Positions 16,449 to 24,944 of a DNA stretch of 35,954 nt are shown piece by piece. Below the pieces are notes generated by a model. That model was not told where the DNA came from. It was given only the letters and a program-made list of their open reading frames with translations, and did not search any database. Each line of letters opens with the position of its first letter. The stretch's first letter is position 1. Where the stretch lies: assembly GCA_947176425.1 (NCBI GenBank), contig CAMWQV010000002.1, positions 1-35,954 of the forward strand, given 5' to 3'. This stretch comes from an uncultured Clostridia bacterium. Its GTDB lineage: Bacteria > Bacillota > Clostridia > Oscillospirales > Oscillospiraceae. A program made the position numbers and the translations under genes.

Positions 16449-17879
16449 ATGAGCAAAGACATTCAGGTCTATACCGCCATTGACGCCAAGGTCGCACCCG
16501 CGGAGCGTCTGGACATCTTGGTGCTGTCCACCGAGGGCAAGGCGGAGATGAAGACCTACAACGACCTGGATCTGATCAAGCAGGCGTTCTCCGGGAAGAA
16601 GGTCGCCAGCCTGATCGACCGGCTGTTCAACCAGGACCACACTTTGGCGGACACGCTGATCCGCAAGGTCCGCATTGCGGGCATTGACAACCCGCAGAAC
16701 ACGGGCGGCGAGCCGTCCACCCTCACTGCTGTATTCATCGGGGTGGGTACCGAGAAGCCCCTGGAACCCTCCACCACCTACTACGCCAAGTTGGGCGGCA
16801 AAGCTGTGATCCCCGTCAAGACAGGGAAGACCATTCCTGACTCGGACAACGCCTATGCGGCCCTGTTCAAGTCCGTGGCTTTCACGGCGGATGACGTGGA
16901 GTTTACCGCGAAGGTCAACAGCAACGGCGTGATCTTCACATCTACGACCAGGACGCCCATTTCCGGCTACGATGAGACAGTTGGTCTGTACGCCGATGAG
17001 AGCTGCATGGAGAGTATGGGCCTGACCGGGGCACAGCTGGTGGCGCAGAGCGGGCACGCTGATGTGACCCGCGCTGAAAACCTCGTCGCCGCCCTGGAGG
17101 CTTTGCGCGACATCGACGACGATTTCTACATCGTGCTCACCGATGTCACAGACGCGGACTGTGTGACCGCTCTGTGTGTCTGGGCTGAGAGCACCGAGCC
17201 CACCGAGGCTGCCTTGGGGGCCGGTGTGGAAGATCACCGGAAGTTCTACTTCGGCCAGACCAGTAACAAGGGGTATAGGAACACCCACGGGCGCAGCGCG
17301 GTGATCTACACTGACAAGCCTGTGACTGACTGGGCAGACGCCGCATGGGTGGGCTGTGTCGGTCCCTTCTGGCCGGAGAGCGTTACTTGGAAGTGGAAGG
17401 TGCCCGATGGTATCGCGCCGCCTGACCTGCGCGACAGTGAGCGCGACATCCTGGAGGAGAACCTGGTCAACTTCTTCACGGTGGAGTACAAGCACCAGTA
17501 CATCAAAAATGGGACCTGCGGCGATGGCAACTTCATTGATAACGTCCTGGGTGCGGACTACATCACCCACCAGATGAGGGAGAACCTCTACAATATTTTC
17601 CTGGCGAACCCCAAGATCGGCTACACCGACGCGGGCTTTGCTGTGGTGGCGTCCGGCGTGTATGCGGCGCTCAACCGCGCTACGGCGCTGCATATCATCG
17701 CCAAAGACCCGGAGAGCAATTCCGGCATCTACACCGTCACCATCCCCAAGCGTGCCGATGCCACCGATGAGCAGGCCAGGAACCGCACTATGCCCAATAT
17801 CGTCTGGGAGGCGCAGCTGGAGGGCGCGGTGCACAGTGCGAAGGTCCGGGGCACGCTGCGTGTCACGCTGAACCAGTAG
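16449..17879 (+). CDS. Contractile tail sheath protein (DUF3383-like)
   Basis: A 476-residue protein that forms the contractile outer sheath. It is immediately followed by a tube protein and later by spike, wedge and J-like proteins, which fixes a myovirus-type tail. The C-terminal region (WVGCVGPFWPESVTWKWK, then ILEENLVNFFTVEYKHQYI) matches the DUF3383 sheath group as I recall it. ATG 16449 follows AAAGGAG at 16431-16437; the GTG at 16437 lies within that ribosome site. Confidence 0.85.
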   Translation: MSKDIQVYTAIDAKVAPAERLDILVLSTEGKAEMKTYNDLDLIKQAFSGKKVASLIDRLFNQDHTLADTLIRKVRIAGIDNPQNTGGEPSTLTAVFIGVGTEKPLEPSTTYYAKLGGKAVIPVKTGKTIPDSDNAYAALFKSVAFTADDVEFTAKVNSNGVIFTSTTRTPISGYDETVGLYADESCMESMGLTGAQLVAQSGHADVTRAENLVAALEALRDIDDDFYIVLTDVTDADCVTALCVWAESTEPTEAALGAGVEDHRKFYFGQTSNKGYRNTHGRSAVIYTDKPVTDWADAAWVGCVGPFWPESVTWKWKVPDGIAPPDLRDSERDILEENLVNFFTVEYKHQYIKNGTCGDGNFIDNVLGADYITHQMRENLYNIFLANPKIGYTDAGFAVVASGVYAALNRATALHIIAKDPESNSGIYTVTIPKRADATDEQARNRTMPNIVWEAQLEGAVHSAKVRGTLRVTLNQ

Positions 17880-17893
17880 GGAGGTAAAAGATT

Positions 17894-18316
17894 ATGGCAA
17901 CCAACGCAAACGGCATTGAAGTCGCAACCTACGACCCCCGAAAGGTCAATCTGATCCTCAATGGCAAAATCATCACTGGCTTTTCCAGTGACGGTGTGAT
18001 CACCATCTCCAGGAACGAAGACATCGTGAGCACTACCGTCGGTGTCAAGGGGGACGTGGCCTACTCCGAGAACGCCAACGAGAGCGGCAACATCGCCTTT
18101 ACTCTGATGGATACGTCCAGCTCCCTGCCCTACGTCCGTGAGCTGGCGCTGAAGCGCCGGCCTGTGCAGATTACCATCACCAACGCCAACGACGTGGGCG
18201 CGGTTCAGGTGGCGGAGGAGGACTGCCGCGTCCTCAAGCCCGCTGATGCCAACGCCGGTAAGGAAGTGGGTGGGCAGCAGATCAACATCTTTGTTCCGTT
18301 CCTGAATTTCCGGTAA
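17894..18316 (+). CDS. Tail tube protein (DUF3277-like)
   Basis: A 140-residue protein of the size and position of contractile tail tubes. It shows TYDPRKVNLILNGKIITGF near the start and SRNEDIVSTTVGVKGDVAYS further on, both hallmarks of DUF3277-type tube proteins. It polymerises into the inner tube through which DNA passes. GGGAGG at 17879-17884 precedes ATG 17894. Confidence 0.85.
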   Translation: MATNANGIEVATYDPRKVNLILNGKIITGFSSDGVITISRNEDIVSTTVGVKGDVAYSENANESGNIAFTLMDTSSSLPYVRELALKRRPVQITITNANDVGAVQVAEEDCRVLKPADANAGKEVGGQQINIFVPFLNFR

Positions 18317-18382
18317 GGTATGAAAATCTTGAACTGGCCCAAGCGGCCCAAAAGTTTAACCGAAAAGGGGTACAGAAAGTAT

Positions 18383-18652
18383 ATGGCTAAAACAAAGAAG
18401 ATCACCATCGGGGCGCAGGAGTTTGAGCTCCAGAGCGTTTCCCCGTCCTGGTACTACGATTTCAACGACGAGTGCGGCAACACCGGCGGCGGCAAGCGCA
18501 AGAGCGTCAAGTACATGGACGGGATGTTCCGCAACTGTGTCATCAGCCCGCCGGAGGTCAAGGCCGACGGCATGAAATACTTCGATGAGAAGGAGGACCT
18601 CCGCACGGCGGAGAAGCTGATCGCGGAGATTGAGACCTTTCTTAGAAGCTGA
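18383..18652 (+). CDS. Tail assembly chaperone, upstream product
   Basis: An 89-residue acidic protein between tube and tape-measure genes, the usual place of tail assembly chaperones. It begins MAKTKKITIGAQEFELQSVSP. I choose ATG 18383, where the domain seems to begin; an in-frame ATG at 18320 adds 21 basic residues and has a poor ribosome site. The gene ends inside the open frame of the following ORF, which has no convincing start of its own. The two may therefore give one longer product by frameshifting. Confidence 0.72.
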   Translation: MAKTKKITIGAQEFELQSVSPSWYYDFNDECGNTGGGKRKSVKYMDGMFRNCVISPPEVKADGMKYFDEKEDLRTAEKLIAEIETFLRS

Positions 18653-18845
18653 GCAGTCTGTCCCGGAGGCACGGAGGCGGGCCAGGGCCAAGAAAGAGTT
18701 TTGGTGCATGGTCTGGTCCGGGAACGGCGTCACCTACACCGAAATGATGCGGATGGACCTGGCCGAATACCGCGAGGCGGTGGAGGCTAAGGTTCTCTAC
18801 ATCGACGTCTGGAGGCCGCAGGCGAAAAAGAGGGCAAATAGGTAG
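18630..18845 (+). CDS. Tail assembly chaperone, downstream part (possibly made by frameshift)
   Basis: The frame is open from 18621 and encodes about 71 residues after TTG 18630, with VTYTEMMRMDLAEYREAVEAK typical of the C-terminal half of XkdN/lambda GT-like chaperones. Start options are weak: TTG 18630 has GGAG almost touching it, and ATG 18708 has only AAGAAAGAG. The upstream gene is in the frame reached from here by a +1 (or -2) shift. A fused product would be about 155 residues, close to single-gene XkdN-type proteins. Separate translation remains possible. Confidence 0.65.
   Translation: MRPFLEAEQSVPEARRRARAKKEFWCMVWSGNGVTYTEMMRMDLAEYREAVEAKVLYIDVWRPQAKKRANR
18632..18652 (+). other. 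Candidate +1/-2 ribosomal frameshift site
   Basis: In the upstream frame the codons end TTT CTT AGA AGC TGA. CTT-A permits a tRNA-Leu to slip +1 from CTT to TTA, leading to GAA GCT GAG in the downstream frame; a -2 slip gives the same frame. The overlap of open frames is limited to 18621-18652. This is a candidate only. Confidence 0.4.
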
Positions 18846-18878
18846 CCACTCGTTGTGTGTGGAAGGAGGTGGGGCGGA

Positions 18879-21800
18879 GTGGACGACGCGAGAGATCTTC
18901 AATATGGCATCAGCTTCGATACCGGGGACGCGGATGGTTCGCTTGACCAGCTGAATGACAGTGTTGAGCAGCTGGAACAGCGGTTTGGCGCGGCTGAGAT
19001 GGGTGCGCAGAGGATGGGAGCTGGTGCCGTCTCCGCCTGCGACAGCGGCGCGGCCGGGGCCGAACGCTTTACGGGGGCCGTAGACCGTACCAGCGGGGCT
19101 ATGGACGATATGGCCGGCGCTACCGAGTCCGCGGCAAATACTGCCCGCCAGTTCGGCGGCGGACTGGATGACGCGGGAAACGATGCAAACGCCTTCCGGG
19201 ACAGCATCCGGGAGACAGCGGAGGGGGCCGAGAGCCTGGGCGCTGCTTTCCGGGAGACGATGGCCGGCGGCCTGGAGGCCGGGCAGAGTATCGCCAGGAG
19301 CTTCGGCACCGGCCTTACCGGGGCCATCGACTTCTCCCGAAATAAGGTCAGAACCTTTGTGAACGATACCGTCAAGGGCGCTCAGAACATCGCCACGAAA
19401 TTCCGCCACCCAATCAAGACGATCCGCCAGGAGCTGGTGAAGGCCCTGCACGGGGCCAGAAGCAGCACGGAGGACTTGGGGGACGAGGCAGACGACGCCG
19501 GGGATGACCTGCGCGATATGGGTGTGGCGGGTGAGGCTGCCGGAAATCAGGTATCCGAGGCGATCAAAAGTGTGGTGGCCTCATTTATCGGATTTGAGGC
19601 CATCAAGCAGGGCATTGACCTCCTGAAGCAGTTCGGGGCCGCTGCCCTGTCCGCCTACTCCCAGACCGAGACCACCGCAAAGCAATTCGACACCCTGTTC
19701 TCCACGGAGGCAGCGGCGTGGGTGGACAACTACGCCGATGCTGTTCACCGAAGCATTGGCGAGGTCCAGGGGTTCATGGTGCAGAACAGCGCCATGTACA
19801 AGGCCCTGGGTATCACTGGGGATGCAGCTGAGGAGTTATCCACCCTCACCACATCGCTGGCCTACGACCTGGGCAACGCCTTTTCCATGGATGATGCCGA
19901 GGCCCTTGGCCTCATTCAGAGCGCCATCCAGGGGGATACTGCGGCCCTCGACGCCTACGGTGTCGCGCTGGATGAAACTGTCCTGAAGCAGAGCGCGGCG
20001 GCTCTGGGCCTGGGTAAGAACATTGATGAGCTGGACGACGCCGCTATGGCCCAGGTGCGGCTCAATGCCATCCTGGAGCAGAGCGGGGCCATCCAGAGAG
20101 CCGCTGTGGAGCAGACCGGCGGGCTGACCAACAGCCTGAAAAGTCTGAACGGTGAGTGGTCCAATTTTCTGGTCACAGCCGGTGGGAAATTTGCCCCCGT
20201 CCTCGAAAATGTCGTGAGTTCCGTTGTGGACAGCTGGCCCACGGTTGAACCCATGCTCTTGTCCTTTGTCGATGTGCTGGCCGGCGGGCTCAGTGGTGTG
20301 GCGCCCACGTTGATACAGCTGGCGCAAAACCTCATCCCGTCCGTCGTGAGCGTCCTGGGCACTCTGAGCAGCGCCGCTGGTCCGGTCCTGTCAGTATTCA
20401 CCGAGATTGCAGGGTCTGCGCTACCGCCGCTGGTCGAGATCATCAACAGCCTGGCCTCTTACGTTGTGCCGCCGTTTATCTCGACGCTTCAGGTACTCAA
20501 CACCAACGTGATTCAGCCGCTGATTCCGGTCATTCAGCAGGTGGCTACGCAGGTGCTTCCTGTATTCGGTCAGGCCTTTTCTGCGGCGGGTCAGATCATC
20601 GGCCAGTTAGCCTCGTCTGTCCTCCCACCGCTGGTGCAGATTTTAGGGGTGCTCATGCAGGCAGCACAGCCCCTCATTTCGGTAGCCCAGAATTTTATTT
20701 CTGTACTGCTGCCGCCGTTGATGTCCCTGATTTCCGCAGCGGGCCGCATCCTGTCCGGCGTCGTACTTCCGGCTGTGAGTAACCTGTCCCCAGTCCTTTC
20801 TGTGGCGGCGGATATTTTGGGCGTGATCACCGACACTCTGGCAAAAACTGTAGGCTGGATGGCCGATGGTGCGGGCAAGGTGGCGGACTTCTTTAGCGGC
20901 CTGTTTGGGGGCGCGAAAGAAAGCAGTGCCGCTGTGGAGGAATTGGGCAACAGTGTGACCGGCCTGGGAGCGGCAACTGAAAGCGTCAAGTCCCCGGATA
21001 TTGAGATACCTGAACCAGAAATTCCAGATATCCCAACGCTTACTGTACCTGTGGAGACCGCGCCCTTTGAGATGCCGGACTTCACAGCGGACATTGCGCC
21101 GCTGTCCATCCCGGTTATGGCTGAGATCCCTGAGATCACACCCCCGGCTGTGGAGGCAGTCAACATCCCTGTCACCGTGGAGAAACCCATCATTCCGGAG
21201 CCGGAGGTCAAGGCGGTGGAGCTGCCGGTCACGGTCAAAAAACCGGTGATCCCAGAGCCGGACATTGAGCCAGTAGTGCTGCCGGTGAAGGCGGAGAAGC
21301 CCGATATACCCAAGCTGGATATCCCCTCGATTGTCATCCCTGTTACGGCTGAGAAGCCTGCCATCCCGGAGCCGGATGTCTCCCCGGTTACGATACCGGC
21401 GACGGTTGAGGTTGCCACTATGGAACCCCCAGTGCTGGAGCCTGTAACCCTTCCGGTAAATGTGGAGAGGCCAGTTATCCCGGAACCGGAGATCGTGCCA
21501 GTCACCATTCCTGTGTCAATTCAGAAGCCAGTCATCCCGGAGCCTGAGCCGCCAGAGATGCCTACGCTTGAGCTGGGGGCGGTGGATACTGCACCCTTCA
21601 CGCAGTCTGTCATGAAGGCTGTGCAGGATGCGGGACTTGCAGGCCAAGCGTCTGCAAAGGCAGTCCAAACTTTCTATGGAAACGCCATGGATGATATTGG
21701 CGCAGCGGCGTCCAGCACCTACACCAAAGCCGCCGATGCTGCTGAAAATAGCTGGGCCCGCATGATAGACGCCGCTCGGGATGGGGCGCGGAGCATTATT

Positions 21801-22217
21801 TCCAGCTTCCAGGACATTGGAGCTGCCGCCAGTCAGGCGGGGAACATGAAACTCTCCATTTCCTCTGTGAGTATCCCAAGCCATGCCAAGGGAACCAACT
21901 CCTTTGAAGGCGGCTGGACTCGAATGAACGAGGAGGGCGGCGAGCTGGCCTACCTGCCCAGCGGGTCAGCGATCATCCCGGCAGACCAGACAGATAAAAT
22001 CATCAACAATGCCGCCAGCTCCAGCGAGTCTGTAAGCTACACTGACAGCTCCACCTTCTCCCCTCAGCTGAGTATCGTCATGGGGCAGGGCGGCGGAGCT
22101 GTAGACGAAGAGACCCTGCTGAGAAAAATCCAGGCTTTGATGGAGCAATTCTACCGTGAAAAGAAGGAAGAAGAGGCTCACAGGAACGCCCTACAGGGCG
22201 GATATACACGACGATAG
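18879..22217 (+). CDS. Tail tape measure protein with 19-residue Pro repeats
   Basis: A 1112-residue protein that sets tail length and lines the tube before DNA release. The N-terminal part is Ala/Gly/Glu-rich and helical. Residues about 440-660 are hydrophobic and repetitive, with several potential membrane helices. Residues 768-881 are six 19-residue repeats rich in IPEP and LPV motifs. The C-terminal segment GGWTRMNEEGGELAYLPSG is a familiar tape-measure end motif. GTG 18879 is chosen because AAGGAGGT (18863-18870) is well placed; GTG 18855 lies upstream of that site. Confidence 0.92.
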   Translation: MDDARDLQYGISFDTGDADGSLDQLNDSVEQLEQRFGAAEMGAQRMGAGAVSACDSGAAGAERFTGAVDRTSGAMDDMAGATESAANTARQFGGGLDDAGNDANAFRDSIRETAEGAESLGAAFRETMAGGLEAGQSIARSFGTGLTGAIDFSRNKVRTFVNDTVKGAQNIATKFRHPIKTIRQELVKALHGARSSTEDLGDEADDAGDDLRDMGVAGEAAGNQVSEAIKSVVASFIGFEAIKQGIDLLKQFGAAALSAYSQTETTAKQFDTLFSTEAAAWVDNYADAVHRSIGEVQGFMVQNSAMYKALGITGDAAEELSTLTTSLAYDLGNAFSMDDAEALGLIQSAIQGDTAALDAYGVALDETVLKQSAAALGLGKNIDELDDAAMAQVRLNAILEQSGAIQRAAVEQTGGLTNSLKSLNGEWSNFLVTAGGKFAPVLENVVSSVVDSWPTVEPMLLSFVDVLAGGLSGVAPTLIQLAQNLIPSVVSVLGTLSSAAGPVLSVFTEIAGSALPPLVEIINSLASYVVPPFISTLQVLNTNVIQPLIPVIQQVATQVLPVFGQAFSAAGQIIGQLASSVLPPLVQILGVLMQAAQPLISVAQNFISVLLPPLMSLISAAGRILSGVVLPAVSNLSPVLSVAADILGVITDTLAKTVGWMADGAGKVADFFSGLFGGAKESSAAVEELGNSVTGLGAATESVKSPDIEIPEPEIPDIPTLTVPVETAPFEMPDFTADIAPLSIPVMAEIPEITPPAVEAVNIPVTVEKPIIPEPEVKAVELPVTVKKPVIPEPDIEPVVLPVKAEKPDIPKLDIPSIVIPVTAEKPAIPEPDVSPVTIPATVEVATMEPPVLEPVTLPVNVERPVIPEPEIVPVTIPVSIQKPVIPEPEPPEMPTLELGAVDTAPFTQSVMKAVQDAGLAGQASAKAVQTFYGNAMDDIGAAASSTYTKAADAAENSWARMIDAARDGARSIISSFQDIGAAASQAGNMKLSISSVSIPSHAKGTNSFEGGWTRMNEEGGELAYLPSGSAIIPADQTDKIINNAASSSESVSYTDSSTFSPQLSIVMGQGGGAVDEETLLRKIQALMEQFYREKKEEEAHRNALQGGYTRR
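21180..21551 (+). repeat. 57-bp (19-residue) tandem repeats in the tape measure gene
   Basis: Six full units start at 21180, 21237, 21294, 21351, 21408 and 21465, with a partial seventh at 21522. The protein consensus is EKPxIPEPxVxPVxLPVxV. The bases have diverged more than the protein pattern, which suggests an old, selected repeat. Confidence 0.9.
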
Positions 22218-22228
22218 GAGGGGTTCGC

Positions 22229-22831
22229 ATGGCTTACATCATTTCTGGTCAGTGCGGTGTGGTGCGCCTGGATCCCCGGCAGACGGGCATTGTCTCGGCT
22301 GAAAGTGCCCAATACTCCAGTAAGGTGACCTCCAACCCTGTGGAAAGTGGTAGCGACATTAACGATCATGTAGTGACAAATCCAGAGAAGTACACCGTGA
22401 CTGGAGTGACTATTGGTGGTAATGCTGTCAGCATTCTCAATCAAATGTGGAAGATGGGGGACATTCTGGAGTACGCCGGGCGCATCCACGTCTCCTCCTG
22501 TGTCATCACAGACCTGAAGCAGGATATTTCGGCAAAAAACAGGGACGGTGTCAGCTTCACACTCCAGCTCCAGGTGGTCAACATCACCTCAGCCGGGTAT
22601 GTCCCGACGGGTGAACTGCTTATGAGCATGCAGGACGCGGGGGCCGGGACGAGTGCGGCCATCGGCGGCACTAACCAGACAAAAGCGACTGCGGCGGACG
22701 GCTTGAAGACCACAACTGCCCAGACGATCAGTGCCAGTGCTTACACCAACTATGTCAAGGGCTATGCCTCCAAGCCCGCCGGGAGCAGTGGGCCGTCCTC
22801 ACGCAAGCAGGCGTCCTTCAGCGCGGCGTAG
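22229..22831 (+). CDS. Dit-like tail/baseplate protein
   Basis: A 200-residue protein. The segments IVSAESAQYSSKVTSNPVES, DINDHVVTNPEKYTVTGVTI and later VSFTLQLQVVNI match the N-terminal domain of Dit-like phage tail proteins. This ring-forming component links tube to baseplate. The C-terminal ~60 residues are low-complexity Ala/Ser/Thr and probably flexible. AGGAGG at 22217-22222 precedes ATG 22229. I see no LysM motif, which rules out the XkdP-type alternative. Confidence 0.75.
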   Translation: MAYIISGQCGVVRLDPRQTGIVSAESAQYSSKVTSNPVESGSDINDHVVTNPEKYTVTGVTIGGNAVSILNQMWKMGDILEYAGRIHVSSCVITDLKQDISAKNRDGVSFTLQLQVVNITSAGYVPTGELLMSMQDAGAGTSAAIGGTNQTKATAADGLKTTTAQTISASAYTNYVKGYASKPAGSSGPSSRKQASFSAA

Positions 22832-22845
22832 GGGGGCGTGAAGAG

Positions 22846-23202
22846 TTGGAACTGATTGATCTGAGCAATTCCGTTGACTACATCGGTGTGGATACATCGA
22901 AGGTGCCATACAACTTCTCAGTGAAGCTGGAGGACCGTACCTACACCTTCTCCATCCGCTACAACGCGCAGGGCGGTTTTTTTACCGCTGATTTGTCCAT
23001 CACCGCTACTGGGGAGGTGCTGGTTTATGGAGACATTATCCGGTATGGCCGCCCCATGTTCAATTCGGTGGAGGATGATCGCTTTCCCATCCCGGTTATC
23101 ATCCCCCGGTGCCTTACTGGAGATGATATCCACGAGATTACCTGGGACAACTTCGGGAAGCAGGTCAAGCTCTATCTTTACGAGAGGAGAGGCGGCACAT
23201 GA
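22846..23202 (+). CDS. Baseplate plug-like protein (Pam3 gp18-like)
   Basis: A 118-residue beta-rich protein. DRTYTFSIRYNAQGGFFTADLS followed by YGRPMFNS fits small baseplate proteins like the cyanophage Pam3 plug. It lies between the Dit-like and hub genes, as expected for that class of simple baseplate. TTG 22846 is the only plausible start and follows a G-rich stretch. It overlaps the next ATG by four bases. The call is tentative at family level. Confidence 0.62.
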   Translation: MELIDLSNSVDYIGVDTSKVPYNFSVKLEDRTYTFSIRYNAQGGFFTADLSITATGEVLVYGDIIRYGRPMFNSVEDDRFPIPVIIPRCLTGDDIHEITWDNFGKQVKLYLYERRGGT

Positions 23203-24038
23203 CATTTTGGAAACGTTCTGCCAATCTTCAGATTGGACCAAAACTCTACAACCTCTCAAACCTGTACTTCACCTTTGACGTACCGTTCACCGATTCCGAG
23301 GAGCTGGGTACCGCTACCATTACAGCGCACAACCTGTCCAAGTCCACACGGAGCGCCATTAAGCGGGGCATGGTTGTCATCCTGAACGCCGGGTATGAGG
23401 GGGACATCGGCTGTATATTTGTGGGAAAAATATCCCGCGCCGCCAGCAAGCAGCAGGGGACGGAATGGATCACCACCATCACCGCCGCCGAAGCGCTGGA
23501 TGAGTGGCTGACCTCTGAGGTCAATAAGACCTATGCAGCTGGGAGCAAGGCCAGCGCGATAGTAAAGGACCTGCTGAACATCTTCGGTGTGGAGATTGGC
23601 GCCTTTGAACTGGTGGTGGATATGGAATACCCCAGGGGGAAGGTATGTAAGGGCAAAGTCAAGGACGTAGTGAAGGAGATCGTCACGCTTGACTGCAAAA
23701 GCAGATTCCTCATTCGCAACGGTACTGTCATCATCAACAACCCCAATGATGGGCAGAACATGGGCTATTTGCTGTCCCCCTCGACTGGGCTGCTGAAAGC
23801 AACGGAGGAAGTGGAGGACACCGAACCGGTCACCAACCAGACCACCATTGATGATGGGAATGAGCCGGAGGAACAGACCTATAAACGGCGCTGCCTGCTC
23901 AATTACCACCTGGGTCCCGCTGATGTGGTGGGGATAAGCAGCAATAGCCTGAATGGGGCGTTCCTCATCAAGTCAGGCCGTCATACTGGGGACCCGACTG
24001 GGGACTGGATGACCGAAATCGAGGTGAAACCGGTGTGA
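23199..24038 (+). CDS. Baseplate hub protein (late control D-like)
   Basis: A 279-residue protein preceding the spike gene. FDVPFTDSEELGTATITAHNLS and VGKISRAASKQQGTEW are typical of the first domain of hub proteins, and LVVDMEYPRGKVCKGKVKDV plus LIRNGTVII of the middle domains. A hub trimer would connect tube and spike. The stop overlaps the GTG of the spike gene. Confidence 0.75.
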   Translation: MTFWKRSANLQIGPKLYNLSNLYFTFDVPFTDSEELGTATITAHNLSKSTRSAIKRGMVVILNAGYEGDIGCIFVGKISRAASKQQGTEWITTITAAEALDEWLTSEVNKTYAAGSKASAIVKDLLNIFGVEIGAFELVVDMEYPRGKVCKGKVKDVVKEIVTLDCKSRFLIRNGTVIINNPNDGQNMGYLLSPSTGLLKATEEVEDTEPVTNQTTIDDGNEPEEQTYKRRCLLNYHLGPADVVGISSNSLNGAFLIKSGRHTGDPTGDWMTEIEVKPV

Positions 24039-24544
24039 GTCGGAACAGCTATAGCGTAGAAAACCAGGAGCAAAAGGCCCTCCTGGAGAGTGTCCGCGTG
24101 TCCGCTATGTGCAAGGTGACGGCGTTCGACAGTGCTGCCATGACGGTGGACGTTCAGCCGCTTTCCAAGGTCCTGGACGGCGGGGTTTACCGGACGCCGC
24201 CCCCTGTGCTGGGAGTCCCCATTGCCATGATCCGGGGCGGAGGGTTCTTTCTGCGGCCCTGGTACAAGGCGGGGGATGTGGGCATTATCGTCTACGCCGA
24301 CCACGACATCGACCGAATCGCCGAGGCCGGGAAGGAGTGCCGACCCAACACCGAGCGCAACCACGGGGAAGAGGACGCATTTTTTGTCGGAGCCTTCGTC
24401 CCCAAGAGCAACCCTATCAGCGGCGTGCCGGATGAGGCGCTGGTACTCTCCACCGAGGGTGGGGGCGTGTATATCGCTGTTTGCAAAGATAAGGTCAAAA
24501 TCAAGGGAAATGTTGAGGTGGAAGGGACCGTCCAGGAGGTTTGA
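24035..24544 (+). CDS. Membrane-puncturing spike protein (Gp138-like)
   Basis: A 169-residue short spike. The N-terminal OB-fold region reads VTAFDSAAMTVDVQPLSK and IRGGGFFLRPWYKAGDVGIIVY, typical of Gp138-type spikes. The C-terminus (VYIAVCKDKVKIKGNVEVEG) has the alternating pattern of a small beta-helix tip. As the tail contracts, it should pierce the cell envelope. GTG 24035 overlaps the hub stop. Confidence 0.85.
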   Translation: MSRNSYSVENQEQKALLESVRVSAMCKVTAFDSAAMTVDVQPLSKVLDGGVYRTPPPVLGVPIAMIRGGGFFLRPWYKAGDVGIIVYADHDIDRIAEAGKECRPNTERNHGEEDAFFVGAFVPKSNPISGVPDEALVLSTEGGGVYIAVCKDKVKIKGNVEVEGTVQEV

Positions 24545-24572
24545 CCTCCAACCGCGACGAGGAGGGATGTCT

Positions 24573-24944
24573 ATGGCAAAGATAACTGTTTTGAAGCTGG
24601 ACCCGGACAGCCGGGACCTGTGCTTTGACAGTGAGGGTCTGCTCGACATTCTGGAGGACGGTGCAGCCATCGCGCAGAATATCCGCAACAACCTCAACAC
24701 ATGGAAGGGCGAATTTGAGCTTGACACCTCCCACGGTACTGAGTGGGAGCGTGTCGTGGGCCAACCCCTTTCAGGCATTGAGGATGAGGCGGACGATGTG
24801 CTCCGGACATCCATTTTCCAGGAGCCTTATGTCCGGGAGATTAAAAGCCTCACCCCCCTTGTAGAGGGGCGCACCATTGGGGCGGAGTTCTACGGCACAT
24901 TGTATGACGGTTCTGCCATCAGAGTGGAGGCGAGGAGCGGATGA
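24573..24944 (+). CDS. Baseplate wedge protein (gp25/DUF2634-like)
   Basis: A 123-residue protein. ILEDGAAIAQNIRNNLNTWKG, then ELDTSHGTEW and the later IKSLTPLVEGRTI, fit gp25/gpW-like wedge proteins that link sheath to baseplate. The order spike, wedge, J-like is standard for contractile tails. ATG 24573 has GGAGGG (24561-24566) six bases upstream; an in-frame ATG at 24567 lies too close to that site. Confidence 0.82.
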   Translation: MAKITVLKLDPDSRDLCFDSEGLLDILEDGAAIAQNIRNNLNTWKGEFELDTSHGTEWERVVGQPLSGIEDEADDVLRTSIFQEPYVREIKSLTPLVEGRTIGAEFYGTLYDGSAIRVEARSG

